Assembly: GCA_000333235.1 (NCBI GenBank)
Contig: CAPN01000061.1
Coordinates: 1-64,000, forward strand
Source: Pseudoalteromonas luteoviolacea B = ATCC 29581
GTDB lineage: Bacteria > Pseudomonadota > Gammaproteobacteria > Enterobacterales > Alteromonadaceae
Direction: 5' to 3'
DNA: 64,000 nucleotides
Of this stretch, positions 16,721 through 27,000 are shown piece after piece. The position numbers were made by a program, and so were the translations under genes. The stretch's first letter is position 1; the number at the start of each line of letters is the position of its first letter. The notes beneath the pieces were generated by a model. It was given only the letters and a program-made list of their open reading frames with translations. It searched no databases and was not told where the DNA came from.

Positions 16721-18523
16721 ATGCTCCACATTCGATCATTACTGCTGCCTATTCTTTGTTTACTATTATCTGCGTGCTCATTATCTGAAAATGACACTCC
16801 TCGGAATTTGGTTATAACAGACATTAATACCGGCCCCGTAGTCACTTTAGAACAACAAGCACCGCTAGAAATATTTTATAATTTGGAGGTCCAGGGGCTT
16901 TCCAATATTAATACAGACGTCTATTTCTATTTGATTCACCACAATGAAATTAAGGATTCCAACAACAGTAACGAACAAACTGTTGAAGATATTCATCAAT
17001 TTGCTGTTGTATCGCTGAGTGAATTATCCGAAGGCAACCATGCGCTTAGCGTTTGGGCAGAACTTCCGCATGGGCTCGAAGGTGGTGATTATCAAATTAT
17101 TGCGCATGTCGACCCAAACAACACTGTTATCGAAGACATTGAAGAAGATAATTCACCTTCACCCAACTACGCGCCTTTCGCTAATGGGCAGTATCCCCAT
17201 TCAGACATTGCAATCGCCTTAATCTCAACACATGACTTTTCATTAAAAGATACTAAGTTTGGGCAAACAGCACTGTTACTTGATGCTCCACATATTGAGT
17301 CTGGCACTAGTCATCATCACGCTGATTTGATCGGCTATGTCATTGCCGATTATGAAGGAAACGAACTTGATCACGTTCAGTTAACTGCCGAAGCGTTGGT
17401 CAATGGCACGTGGGAGCGACTGCACTTTTGGTCTACATCAAAACAACAATACCTTGATTCCTTACCGTATTTGTTTAACCACGATTTACATGACCAACAT
17501 ATTGGTTTTGATATAGCACTAGAAGACGATCTCATCAGTGCCTTGTACGCAAATCACAATGCACAAGAGCAAGTTGAATTGGAGATTCGCTTTACGCTTT
17601 CCGATCTCGATGCCGAGGGTGATTTAGATCCGAGCAACAACATTATATCCACTTCGATTCCATTATTCTTTTTTGAAGGCCAAGCAAATCGATCTGCGAA
17701 CATAAAACTGGCCCAATCTTATGACAAGTCCTATGGTGATCAATCAAAATTTAGTGTGGGTGTCGATTTATCTGGTCAATTATTGATTGTACCTGCCGGT
17801 GATCCTGGTGCACGCATTACAGCCGAAGGCAATGTTGAAGCCTATTTTTTTAATGCTCAAAACACGCTGTTTGCCATTTCATATGATGGCAGCGCTTACG
17901 TTTCTGGACTTAACACTGGCTACAGTTCAGAAATGATTATTTTTAATAATGTCGTGTTCGAGGATGAAAGTTACACGTCAAAGTTTGAGAAATCGTGGAC
18001 AAAATCCTGGGAGGAAGAAAAAGTTCTGGCCAAAGCGAACTTTACTATCGGACCTATTCCCATGTCAGTCGAAGCAGGCGTAAATGGTGGCTTGGGTTTC
18101 GAACTGACAGTTGGTTACAATGCTGAACTTTATGCTAATGGCGATTTGTTTTCGGTCAATTTTGGGGCATTTGGTCGCGGAGGCGTAGATCTAGCTGTCG
18201 CGTCAGCGGGTGTTCAAGCAGAATTTAATCTCATTGATAATGTGTTCAGTCTTGATTCAACAGCGGGCTTTTCATTAACCTCTAACGATAATACTCAGCC
18301 ACATATTTATTATGCACTAGAACTCAGTGATGAAATTGACGTTATATCTGGTAAGTTTGGGTTGTATGCCGAAACTAAAGGCGTTAAATGGTGCAAAAAA
18401 TGGGGTATCCCCTACCCATGTGGTACAAAAGTCACTCGTTACGATTTATGGCTGTATCAAACCGCTAGCGTGTTTCAAAAATCATGGACGTTATTCAGCC
18501 AAGAAGGCAGTGTTAACTTATGA
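16721..18523 (+). CDS. CARDB-domain lipoprotein, function unknown
   Basis: Lipoprotein of 600 residues. The signal peptide ends in the lipobox LLSAC (about 15-19), and this ATG was chosen because it gives a normal lipoprotein signal. Two CARDB-like beta-sandwich repeats can be seen: the first (about 35-140) carries the DPNNTVIEDIEEDNS segment typical of CARDB, the second (about 155-315) DLDPSNNIIS. The last 280 residues look beta-rich with alternating polar/apolar residues (about 330-540) and end in an unusual K/W/C-rich segment with three CARDB-unrelated tryptophans. The stop overlaps the start of the next gene by 4 bp (ATGA), so the two proteins are made together. CARDB often mediates adhesion or binding. 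I do not recognise the C-terminal part. Confidence 0.72.
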   Translation: MLHIRSLLLPILCLLLSACSLSENDTPRNLVITDINTGPVVTLEQQAPLEIFYNLEVQGLSNINTDVYFYLIHHNEIKDSNNSNEQTVEDIHQFAVVSLSELSEGNHALSVWAELPHGLEGGDYQIIAHVDPNNTVIEDIEEDNSPSPNYAPFANGQYPHSDIAIALISTHDFSLKDTKFGQTALLLDAPHIESGTSHHHADLIGYVIADYEGNELDHVQLTAEALVNGTWERLHFWSTSKQQYLDSLPYLFNHDLHDQHIGFDIALEDDLISALYANHNAQEQVELEIRFTLSDLDAEGDLDPSNNIISTSIPLFFFEGQANRSANIKLAQSYDKSYGDQSKFSVGVDLSGQLLIVPAGDPGARITAEGNVEAYFFNAQNTLFAISYDGSAYVSGLNTGYSSEMIIFNNVVFEDESYTSKFEKSWTKSWEEEKVLAKANFTIGPIPMSVEAGVNGGLGFELTVGYNAELYANGDLFSVNFGAFGRGGVDLAVASAGVQAEFNLIDNVFSLDSTAGFSLTSNDNTQPHIYYALELSDEIDVISGKFGLYAETKGVKWCKKWGIPYPCGTKVTRYDLWLYQTASVFQKSWTLFSQEGSVNL

Positions 18524-20202
18524 TCATACAAACTTTCAAAGTCAGTTTAGCCTTCGCGGTTTTGAGTTATACAACTCAAATTCACGCCTATTGCGAGCGG
18601 GCCTTTGAATTTGCAATTGACACTAAGACTTCTGTCGAACTCAATGGCACAAAGCAAAACCAACAGAGCCATTTACTATTAAAAGGAAAGCTTGCTTTAA
18701 AATCAGCGACTCTCAATGGCGAATCTAACTGGTGGGCATTACAAGCTCATCAAGTAGCAGCACAAAATGGTCAAGAAAGCACAGCGATCGTGCAATATGA
18801 AGTGCCATTTGCATTTAAGCAAGCACCAAATGGTGAACTGCTTGATTTTTGGTTTCCAAGTACATTAACTCAGCAACATAAAGCTATGCTCAAAGGACTT
18901 GCTTATTACTTTCAAGTGCCTCGGCAATTCAACCTGCCTTTAGTAAAAGAATATCAAGACAACCTTGGTAGGTATCAAATAAGCTTTGCCGTAACACCTA
19001 AAGAAGTAAGTTTCACAAAACAAGTCTATTTAAGTTTAAATGATCCAACCATCGACGAAACTAAAATAGTAAATTCAAATCACGGTTTTAAGCCAGATGG
19101 TTGCTGGTTTAACCATAGTAAAGGTTTAGATGAGTTAATCGTGTCTTCAAATCAAGGTGCGCTAAATCTAAATTCTATTCAAGCGTATGAATTTAATGTT
19201 ATTGACCCAAATACGCTCACCTTAACAAATCTGCCGACAGAACTTAATGAGTGGCGTTTAGCACAAACTTCGCTCGACAAATCCTCTGTCGCGCAACTTC
19301 GTCAGCGCTTACTGGAGTTAATTAAAAGTGACCTTGCCACATTCGATGCTCATCGGCTAATGTTGCAATTAAAAGAACTCGACCCTGTGCTACACGAGAT
19401 TTTACCGCTATTCGGCCATGAATCTTTATCCATAAAAGCGCAATCACGATTACTGCAAGCTTTAGGCAAATTAGATACTCACAATAGCCAAACACTGTTA
19501 GTTCAGATACTTAACACTTTTTCTTCCGATCCTAATATTCAGTTTCAAAGTCTAAGAGCTTTGGCCTATGGCAACTCCCCGTTAAGTCAAAACGCCATTG
19601 ATGCATTGATAATGACGATGCAAGAGGGATTAATTACTAAAGAAGTCGCACTGGAAACAAGTTTTTACCTTACCGTTGGCAGCATGATTAAAGGGCGCAG
19701 CAATAAATCTCAATTTCAAGGTTTAAATAACGCATTAACGAATATCGCTACAGAGACGCAAGATACTAGAAAGCGTAACGCGGTACTCGGCGCTATGGGG
19801 AATTCTGGTGATGCACAACATGTTGACTTGTTAGCTAAGTTCGCAACCCACCCCCAAAGTGAAAGCCAAACGATTGCAATAAAGGCACTTGGTCGAATAG
19901 GACAACCTGAAGCAAAATCGCTACTTATCAAGCTACTCGATGCCCCTATACACCCAAAATCAAAGCCGCATTTACTTACTGCGGTTGGTAATTACGACTT
20001 AGACAATGTGACCCAAAATCGCGTATTGCATTATGTTTTTGAATCTGATCAAAAAGTAAAACAAGCTGCTCTTGTTGCGCTTGGTCAACAGACATCATTG
20101 TCAAACGAAACCAAGGCGTCCCTTCAAAAGCAAATAAGTGAAGAGCAAGACCGACGTACAGTACAACTTATTGTAAATGCCATTACTAAACCAAAAAGAT
20201 AG
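18520..20202 (+). CDS. Secreted HEAT-repeat protein resembling vitellogenin N-terminal (LLTP) domain
   Basis: Exported protein of 560 residues (signal peptide about 1-23, cut near IHA-YC). The first 235 residues are beta-rich, with features of the lipovitellin/MTP beta-barrel: PFAFKQAPNGELLDFWFP followed by a short helix and GLAYYFQV. Residues 245-560 form alpha-helical repeats; the segments ETSFYLTVGSMIK and NAVLGAMGNSGDAQHVDLL resemble the LALGSLV and LKALGNAGHP signatures of the vitellogenin superhelical domain. In eukaryotes this pair of domains carries lipid in vitellogenin, apolipoprotein B and microsomal triglyceride transfer protein. A periplasmic or outer-membrane lipid-handling role with the coupled lipoprotein is inference; a plain HEAT-repeat scaffold is the alternative. 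Confidence 0.66.
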   Translation: MIIQTFKVSLAFAVLSYTTQIHAYCERAFEFAIDTKTSVELNGTKQNQQSHLLLKGKLALKSATLNGESNWWALQAHQVAAQNGQESTAIVQYEVPFAFKQAPNGELLDFWFPSTLTQQHKAMLKGLAYYFQVPRQFNLPLVKEYQDNLGRYQISFAVTPKEVSFTKQVYLSLNDPTIDETKIVNSNHGFKPDGCWFNHSKGLDELIVSSNQGALNLNSIQAYEFNVIDPNTLTLTNLPTELNEWRLAQTSLDKSSVAQLRQRLLELIKSDLATFDAHRLMLQLKELDPVLHEILPLFGHESLSIKAQSRLLQALGKLDTHNSQTLLVQILNTFSSDPNIQFQSLRALAYGNSPLSQNAIDALIMTMQEGLITKEVALETSFYLTVGSMIKGRSNKSQFQGLNNALTNIATETQDTRKRNAVLGAMGNSGDAQHVDLLAKFATHPQSESQTIAIKALGRIGQPEAKSLLIKLLDAPIHPKSKPHLLTAVGNYDLDNVTQNRVLHYVFESDQKVKQAALVALGQQTSLSNETKASLQKQISEEQDRRTVQLIVNAITKPKR

Positions 20203-20273
20203 ACTTTCTCGACTATCCGCCTTGTCGCAAAGCATTTCAAACTGAAAGTTCGCTTGAGGTAGCTAGATAATCT

Positions 20274-20334
20274 GGTTTCTTATTTGTATTTGTTTGCAAG
20301 TAAGAAACCGGAAATGATGAATAGAACTCATCAT
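20274..20334. repeat. Two adjacent stem-loops after the vitellogenin-like gene
   Basis: GGTTTCTTA (20274-20282) pairs with TAAGAAACC (20301-20309), and ATGATGA (20314-20320) with TCATCAT (20328-20334). Neither has a T run. They may mark the 3' end of the two-gene transcript. Confidence 0.45.
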
Positions 20335-20372
20335 TCATCTAAGAGTTAGATTAAGTAAGTTAACTTCTATAT

Positions 20373-20390
20373 ACCCAAACAATTTGAAGA
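20373..20390. repeat. Short dispersed repeat, copy 2
   Basis: ACCCAAACAATTTGAAGA differs at one base from 16415-16432. The two copies bracket the CARDB/vitellogenin-like pair in direct orientation. The second copy is 18 bp upstream of the next lipoprotein gene. Confidence 0.5.
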
Positions 20391-20407
20391 TGCATACGGA
20401 AAGAGCT

Positions 20408-21154
20408 ATGTTTAAAGTTCAACCGATTGTTCTAATTAGCCTTTTACTAATTGCCTGCTCAACAGAAACTACTGAATCCGATAAAGTTGCGACGAATGCA
20501 ATTTGGGCCGACTTTCAAGCTATCTCTGATGGCTATCGTACTCGCTTAGTCGCGGAGCTCAATGTTGATGGTCCCTATGGCAATAATGTAAAATTGACCG
20601 ACGGGGACTCTCTGTATGCGACCGCTAATGGAGAAACTAAAGAACTTGTAGAAGACATCGATTTTTTTGATGTCGACTATCAAGCTTATTTCTATCAAAT
20701 CACAAATAGCACGACCTTAAGTGTCATTTTTGACCGTCAACAACCAAAACAGCGAATGGTATCGACTGTTGCATTACCTGAACCATTTACCGTATTTTCG
20801 CCGCAAACTAGACAAGCGTTCAAATCAGATGAGGATACTTATTTAAGTTGGAGTGGACTCGCTAGCAACAAAACAATCCAACTAGACTATCAACTAAAGT
20901 GTGCAGCTAAAGAAGGGGGACAATATAACCATTCAGGCTTAGTAGACACGATTGTCGATGATGGCAACCATCGGTTGTTTTTTTCACAAATTGATGCGCT
21001 AAAGAATTCATCAATTGACACCAATAGAACCTGTGAACTGGACTTAATGTTTACGCGCAGCAACAATGGCATTATCGACAGTAAATATGCCAGTGGCAGC
21101 CGTATTCAAGCACACCAAGTCCGAAAAATTGAAGCGTTAGAAATTTATTTTTAA
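20408..21154 (+). CDS. Predicted lipoprotein, function unknown
   Basis: Lipoprotein of 248 residues with signal peptide and lipobox LLIAC (about 14-18). The ATG at 20408 is preceded by GGAAAGAG; an upstream ATG in frame (20384) is less suitable. The mature part is acidic and looks beta-rich, with two cysteines (in LKCAAKEG and RTCELDL) that could form a disulfide. No family was recognised. It lies 205 bp after the vitellogenin-like gene on the same strand and may be a third member of that set, but stem-loops and a repeat in between suggest a separate transcript. Confidence 0.6.
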   Translation: MFKVQPIVLISLLLIACSTETTESDKVATNAIWADFQAISDGYRTRLVAELNVDGPYGNNVKLTDGDSLYATANGETKELVEDIDFFDVDYQAYFYQITNSTTLSVIFDRQQPKQRMVSTVALPEPFTVFSPQTRQAFKSDEDTYLSWSGLASNKTIQLDYQLKCAAKEGGQYNHSGLVDTIVDDGNHRLFFSQIDALKNSSIDTNRTCELDLMFTRSNNGIIDSKYASGSRIQAHQVRKIEALEIYF

Positions 21155-21362
21155 GCAAAGAACACACGGCTAAGTGTTCTGAATCGTAATTATGGATAAC
21201 AATATTTCACTTTCATGCTATAAATAGTGTAATTTAGCTAAACAGTTGTAAATATTGAGTTATACTTTTTTTATATTTGCTCATAGTGGCAGAGTTTAAA
21301 AGCATAACAAACGCTTTGTGTCTTATTGTCACAATAAGCTCACGCGGTTTAGGAGTGTCCCA

Positions 21363-23315
21363 ATGCGAATGAGACAAAAGCTCATAGTGAGCTTTGTACT
21401 TACAGTTATAGTACCCATTTTTGCAATATCCATTGTTAGTATTTCTCAAACCAAACAAGAGTCGTTGGATCGATTTTACGAAACATCTAAAAGTGAAATT
21501 GGTCAAGTTGAGAATACGTTTGTGATGTTCTTCGAACAAATGAAGAACAATGCTCGTTTTTTAGCACAAAGTAAAGCGGTTCAAGCGGTTCCACAATCAA
21601 CGGCGCAATACTTGGGGCCTGAAAGAAACATGGATCCACTGAGCGATAGTCCAGAAGAAGCGGATATTTTTAGGCTGTATACGTCATTTGGTGAAACGCA
21701 CAAAGAACTACTTTTCGTCTATTTAGGTACAGAGCAAGGTGGTTTTTTGCAGTATCCTGCAGAGCCACTTGGCAATTACGATCCTAGAAAACGCCCTTGG
21801 TATCAAGCTGTAAAAAATGATCCAAACGAGGTTGTTGTCACATCGCCTTATCAAGGTGTAACTGGGCAAGCCATGGTTTCGGTTGCAACTGCCATAAAAA
21901 ATGGCAATGCATTTATTGGCGTACAATCACTTGATGTTACCCTTGGTACGCTTACAGACATCGTATCTAAAATTCGCTTTGGTAATTCAGGGTATCTCAT
22001 TCTTCTATCTGGTGATGGTACCGTACTTGCCGATCCACGCAACAAAGCCAATAACTTTAAGCATGTTAATGATTTAGACAGCCCGCTTTATACCGCGTTT
22101 AAAGCCAATAAAGGCAAACAAAATTTTGCTGTTACAGAAGGTAAAAAGGATTTAGAAGCCCAACTCTATCGCTCTGATAAACTAAATTGGCAGTTTATTG
22201 CCGTTATAGATACTGACGAAATAATGGAGTCAGCTTACAGTATGACCACCAGTATCAGTATTATCGCCATTGTTATGCTAGTTCTGTTTGGTTTTATCGC
22301 GGTGCTAATGGCAAACAAAATCGTTTACCCGATTGAATCCGTTTCTGAAGGTTTAAGAGAAATTGCACAAGGTGAAGGTAACTTATCTAAACGCTTGAAG
22401 GTCATTGGTAAAGACGAAATCAGTGAACTGGCTTCTTGGTTTAATCAGTTTTTAGATTCGATTAATGTGTTAGTAAAAGACATAAAAAATAATGCATCTA
22501 CTCTAAATAAAGAAGCACAAAGTTCACAAAACCGCATCAATGACATTCGTGATCAAAGCCATCATCAATCAATCATTGCGAAAGAAGCGGCCACAACAAC
22601 GCAATCGGTAGAAAATATGGCACAAACTGTCAGCCATAACTGTCAAGACGCCTTAACAGAAATCGAGAATACGGATCATCAAGCGACTACTGGAAACCGT
22701 CTAATTACGAGTACAGTGTCTCAGGTTGCTAAGTTAAATGAATCATTAAGCGTATCGGCACAATCCATGTCGCAACTCGAAAATGAAAGCAATAATATCA
22801 CCAATATTTTGGGGGTGATCCGCTCAATTGCAGAGCAAACTAACCTACTTGCACTCAATGCAGCGATTGAGGCCGCTCGTGCAGGTGAACAAGGAAGAGG
22901 TTTTGCCGTCGTAGCAGATGAAGTACGAACCTTAGCTCAGCGCTCACACGATGCAACTCAAGAAATTGAACAAGTTCTCACGAAATTAATAGACCAAACT
23001 CGCAGCGTCTCTAAACAAATGACTGAAAGTGTCGGTGAGTCTAAACAAGCAATTAGTGAGTCAGAGCAAGCTCATCAAGCGTTTGATGAAATTGCACGCT
23101 CTGTTTTATCAGTTAAAAGCATCATTAGTAATATTTCATCTGAAGCAATGCAGCAAGGGCAAGCTGCCAGTTTGACGCATGAGCAAATTCAAGGGGTAAG
23201 TAACTCAGTTGAAGAAGTTGGCACCGCGACAGATGCATTATCAAAAGGTGCAGATCAACTGGTGAAACTTGCAAACTCGTTAGATCAATTAGTCGGACGG
23301 TTTAAAGTCGACTAA
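21363..23315 (+). CDS. Methyl-accepting chemotaxis protein with Cache sensor
   Basis: Chemoreceptor of 650 residues. A first membrane helix (about 8-30) and second (about 295-318) enclose a periplasmic double-Cache domain (about 35-285) with the [11 protein letters not shown] and SPYQGVTG segments of the ligand-binding fold. HAMP follows (about 320-375), then the coiled-coil signalling domain with the conserved tip [19 protein letters not shown] near 490. These receptors control CheA through CheW; no che genes are nearby. The ATG at 21363 has AGGAG at ideal spacing. Cache receptors of this type often bind amino acids or organic acids; the ligand here is unknown. Confidence 0.95.
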   Translation: MRMRQKLIVSFVLTVIVPIFAISIVSISQTKQESLDRFYETSKSEIGQVENTFVMFFEQMKNNARFLAQSKAVQAVPQSTAQYLGPERNMDPLSDSPEEADIFRLYTSFGETHKELLFVYLGTEQGGFLQYPAEPLGNYDPRKRPWYQAVKNDPNEVVVTSPYQGVTGQAMVSVATAIKNGNAFIGVQSLDVTLGTLTDIVSKIRFGNSGYLILLSGDGTVLADPRNKANNFKHVNDLDSPLYTAFKANKGKQNFAVTEGKKDLEAQLYRSDKLNWQFIAVIDTDEIMESAYSMTTSISIIAIVMLVLFGFIAVLMANKIVYPIESVSEGLREIAQGEGNLSKRLKVIGKDEISELASWFNQFLDSINVLVKDIKNNASTLNKEAQSSQNRINDIRDQSHHQSIIAKEAATTTQSVENMAQTVSHNCQDALTEIENTDHQATTGNRLITSTVSQVAKLNESLSVSAQSMSQLENESNNITNILGVIRSIAEQTNLLALNAAIEAARAGEQGRGFAVVADEVRTLAQRSHDATQEIEQVLTKLIDQTRSVSKQMTESVGESKQAISESEQAHQAFDEIARSVLSVKSIISNISSEAMQQGQAASLTHEQIQGVSNSVEEVGTATDALSKGADQLVKLANSLDQLVGRFKVD

Positions 23316-23338
23316 CAAGGTTAATCATTTCTTTCACC

Positions 23339-23369
23339 ACGCCGTGATTTTGAACATCGCGGCGTTTTT
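23339..23369 (+). terminator. Rho-independent terminator after the chemoreceptor gene
   Basis: A 10-bp stem (ACGCCGTGAT with ATCGCGGCGT, one G-U pair) encloses a 7-nt loop and is followed by TTTTTATTT. It lies 23 bp after the stop codon. Confidence 0.85.
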
Positions 23370-23472
23370 ATTTGAGCAATTTATAGTACATAAAACCCCC
23401 CTATTTTGTCATACTTCTGTAATATAACTCATGCATCATATCCAACATTAAAGTAATTACTCGGTAAAGATA

Positions 23473-23958
23473 ATGCAATTCGACGGCATAATGGCTGACT
23501 TACCCGCACAAAAACTAAATAGTGCAAACGCTGCCATTTCGTTTTCACACACCCCCTTATATGCGCCAAGGTTTACGGTAGTGCAAACTTATATTGCATT
23601 GCAATGTAGCTTACCTCTTGATGCGCACGAAGGTGACATTTTGCATCTATCGGTTACCGCAATTTATTCTAGAAATTGCAATTTTGCCTTTCAGCTTACG
23701 CTTACTGAACACCATATCGCAAACAACAAAGTTAAGTTATCGCTAAACGGATCGGGTGAAAATGGTGAATATATGTTGCAAGCCAATTTGTATGGCAAGC
23801 ACGGTTTATTGAAAAACAGCAATTGCTTTCCTGTTGCTGTTCATAACGAACAAACGAATATACAACCGAAATCAATACCTCCCTTTGGATCCAACTGGAT
23901 TAGCAGAGCAAAGCACTATACAAAACACAATGTATTTTCTTTGCTCTCAATTTTTTAG
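23473..23958 (+). CDS. Hypothetical protein
   Basis: Open frame of 161 residues with no signal peptide or membrane helix. Positions 15-110 alternate in a way that suggests beta strands; the C-terminus is basic. No family is recognised. A possible ribosome site (GGTAAAG) precedes the ATG. It is isolated between a terminator and the PAS-GGDEF-EAL gene. A real gene is likely from its length and gammaproteobacterial codon use, but this is not certain. Confidence 0.5.
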   Translation: MQFDGIMADLPAQKLNSANAAISFSHTPLYAPRFTVVQTYIALQCSLPLDAHEGDILHLSVTAIYSRNCNFAFQLTLTEHHIANNKVKLSLNGSGENGEYMLQANLYGKHGLLKNSNCFPVAVHNEQTNIQPKSIPPFGSNWISRAKHYTKHNVFSLLSIF

Positions 23959-24095
23959 CGTCCAAAATCATCGGAAAATTAGGTATAGCAATCAAGCATT
24001 AATCATTGAATTTTGTTTATCAAACTGCTTGTATCGAGTTGACACTTCTTTCCTTGGCAACCATGTTTAAAGTATAACTTTTTCATGAGAGTGAC

Positions 24096-27000
24096 GTGGT
24101 GTTTAAAACTCTTGATATTGATGTCCTAACAAAACTCTTAGAGCACATTCCTGTTGGAGTAGCGGCTGCTGACATTAATACCAATCGCATTGTTTACGCG
24201 AACGCTTATTTTCGGACTATGCTCGGCTATAACTTTGAAGAGATCCATCAATTAACGCCCTCGGATATCCACCCCGACTCAGAACAAGAAGAACGTATTA
24301 GGCAATTTAAAGCAATGGCTGCGGGTAAACTCGATAGCATTACCAGTGCAAACATCCAAAAAAAGGATGGTTCAATTCTAATCGCCGATATTCAAGTTGC
24401 CGCCATTGAAAACAAACATTCACATTTACTCATTGCTACTTTTCAAGACGTAAGTCAAAAATACAGCGATGCAAGAAAGCTAAAAGAACAAGAAACACGA
24501 TTAAGGCTCGCCCTGACTGCCAGCAGTCAATCATGGTTTGATATTAACTTGATCAATGGTCAAACCCTGATCAGTGAAGAACAAATTTCTACTTTGGGTT
24601 TATCCCCTGAACTGAAACAACGTACATTTCGAGCTTGGCACCAATGGATCCACAAAGACGATAGAAAGCATATTTTTTCTGCCTTTCGTGACTACATAAA
24701 AGGGAAAAAAGAATCCTTTACGGTACAATATCGACACTTAGCCCTAGATAATACGTGGCAATGGAGTCAAGCGACAGGCAAAGTCGTTGAGTGCACCAAA
24801 AACGGAAAACCAAAACGATTAATCGGCATTGTTACTAACATTTCGAAGCAAAAAAAGCTCGAAACTCAATTAGAGCTTGAAAAGTCCTATCTCACTTGTG
24901 TTTTATCTAACATTCCAGATCTAGTCTGGTTAAAGAATGCCGATGGAAGATATATCGGATGTAATAAACGCTTTGAAGCACTTTATGATGCGCCTGAAGG
25001 ACGCATTATTGGTCATTACGACTGCGATTTTGTTAACGTCGAACTTGCCGATTCATTTAGGCATTCAGACTTATTAGCGCTTCAATCCAAATCGCCAGTA
25101 AAAATCGAACAATGGCTAACCTTTAAACGTGACGGCCACCAAGAGCTTATCGAAGTTACGAAAACTCGATTGGAAAATCAACATGGTGAACTTATTGGCG
25201 TGTTAGGCATCGGCCATGATATTACCGATCGTCATCAGACTGAAAGGCAGTTAAATGTAGCGGCTTCAGTGTTCCACACTGCTATGGAAGGCATAATGAT
25301 AACCGATCTGTCTGGCATCATTGTCGACATCAATGATTCGTTTACGCGAATTACAGGATATACCCGCTCAAAAGCCATTGGCCAAAACGCTCGAATTTTA
25401 AATTCTGGAAAACAATCTTCTTCGTTTTACACATCAATGTGGAAAAAAATAACTCAACATGGCCATTGGTCGGGCGAAATTTGGAACAAACGAGCCAACG
25501 GCGAACTTTTTGCTGAATTTCTAAATATTAGTGTGGTGTATGACAATCAGCAACGCCCAAGCCACTATATCGCTGTGTTTTCTGATATTTCAACACTAAA
25601 AGAACAAGAAAAACAGCTAGCTTACGTTACCCGTTACGATGCACTCACTGGTCTTGCCAATCGTTCACTTTTCCTCACACAGTTACGCCAACAACTTTTA
25701 GTACTAAAGCAAACTAAATTATTTCTCGCGATAATAGTGGTTGACCTCGATGAGTTTAGACAGGTCAATGACCAGTTCGGCAGTCAAATAGGGGATACTA
25801 TCCTAGTGCAGGCCGCAATGCGCTTTAAAACATTACTGCGAGAACATGATTTAATCTCTCGGCTTGGCGGAGATGAATTCGTCATTTTACTTAACAACCT
25901 ATCTGGACCCGAACACAGTATTTCGATACTTGAGCGATTGCTACTTTCCGCATCTAAAACATTCGATATTGCAGGTCATGCGTTTAACCTGTCAGCTAGT
26001 ATTGGTGTTACTTTTGTTGATGAATCAAATGAACTTTCCGCAGAGAAACTCGTTCGCCAAGCAGATAATGCCATGTATCAGGCAAAAGTCGCAGGTAAAA
26101 ATCGCTACCATATCTTTGATCCCAATGACGACCTAGACACACGAATTCGGTTCGAAATGCTCAATGAGATCCGCAGAGCATTGATACACAAAGAATTCTA
26201 TTTAGTGTATCAACCCAAAGTTAATTTACGCACAGGTGATCTAGTGGGTTTCGAAGCGCTAATACGATGGGCACATCCAACAAAAAATTTACTCCACCCC
26301 AATGATTTTATTCCGATTATCAATATGCATCCGCTCGCCATCGAACTCGGTAATTGGGTCTTAGATGAAGTAATGCAGCAAGTTGCGAAGTGGAATCGTA
26401 TCGGCTTTCACACTGTAGTGAGTGTTAATATCGATAGCCTGCAGCTCGACGACCCTACATTTCGCGAACGCCTTTTAAATAAACTCGCCAAAGCGACATC
26501 AATTAAGCCAGAGCAAATTGAACTAGAAATATTGGAAACAAATGCCTTAGAGCAAATAGAAAACGTATCGCAGCTTATCGATGAATTGCAAAAACAACAT
26601 ATTACCTTTGCACTCGATGATTTTGGTACAGGTTATTCATCCATGACCTTTCTTAAAAATCTACCAGTTTCTACGATCAAAATTGATAAAAGCTTTGTAC
26701 AACAAATGCTCTCGGATCCAGAGCAGTTTATAATTGTAGAAAGCATTATAAATCTTAGTAAACGATTTGGTCGCATAGTGTTAGCTGAAGGCGTTGAAAG
26801 TGAATTTCATGGTATTTTGTTGGCCGCGTTAGGTTGTGATATTGCTCAAGGTTTCGGTATCGGAAAACCAATGAAAGTAGATCACATAACAAAATGGCTT
26901 ACACAGTGGCGAGCGCCAACCTCGTGGTTATCTGTAAATCGATTACTAAACCAAGAAGTAGACTTATTAATTGATATCGTTGCGTTTATACATAACTATC

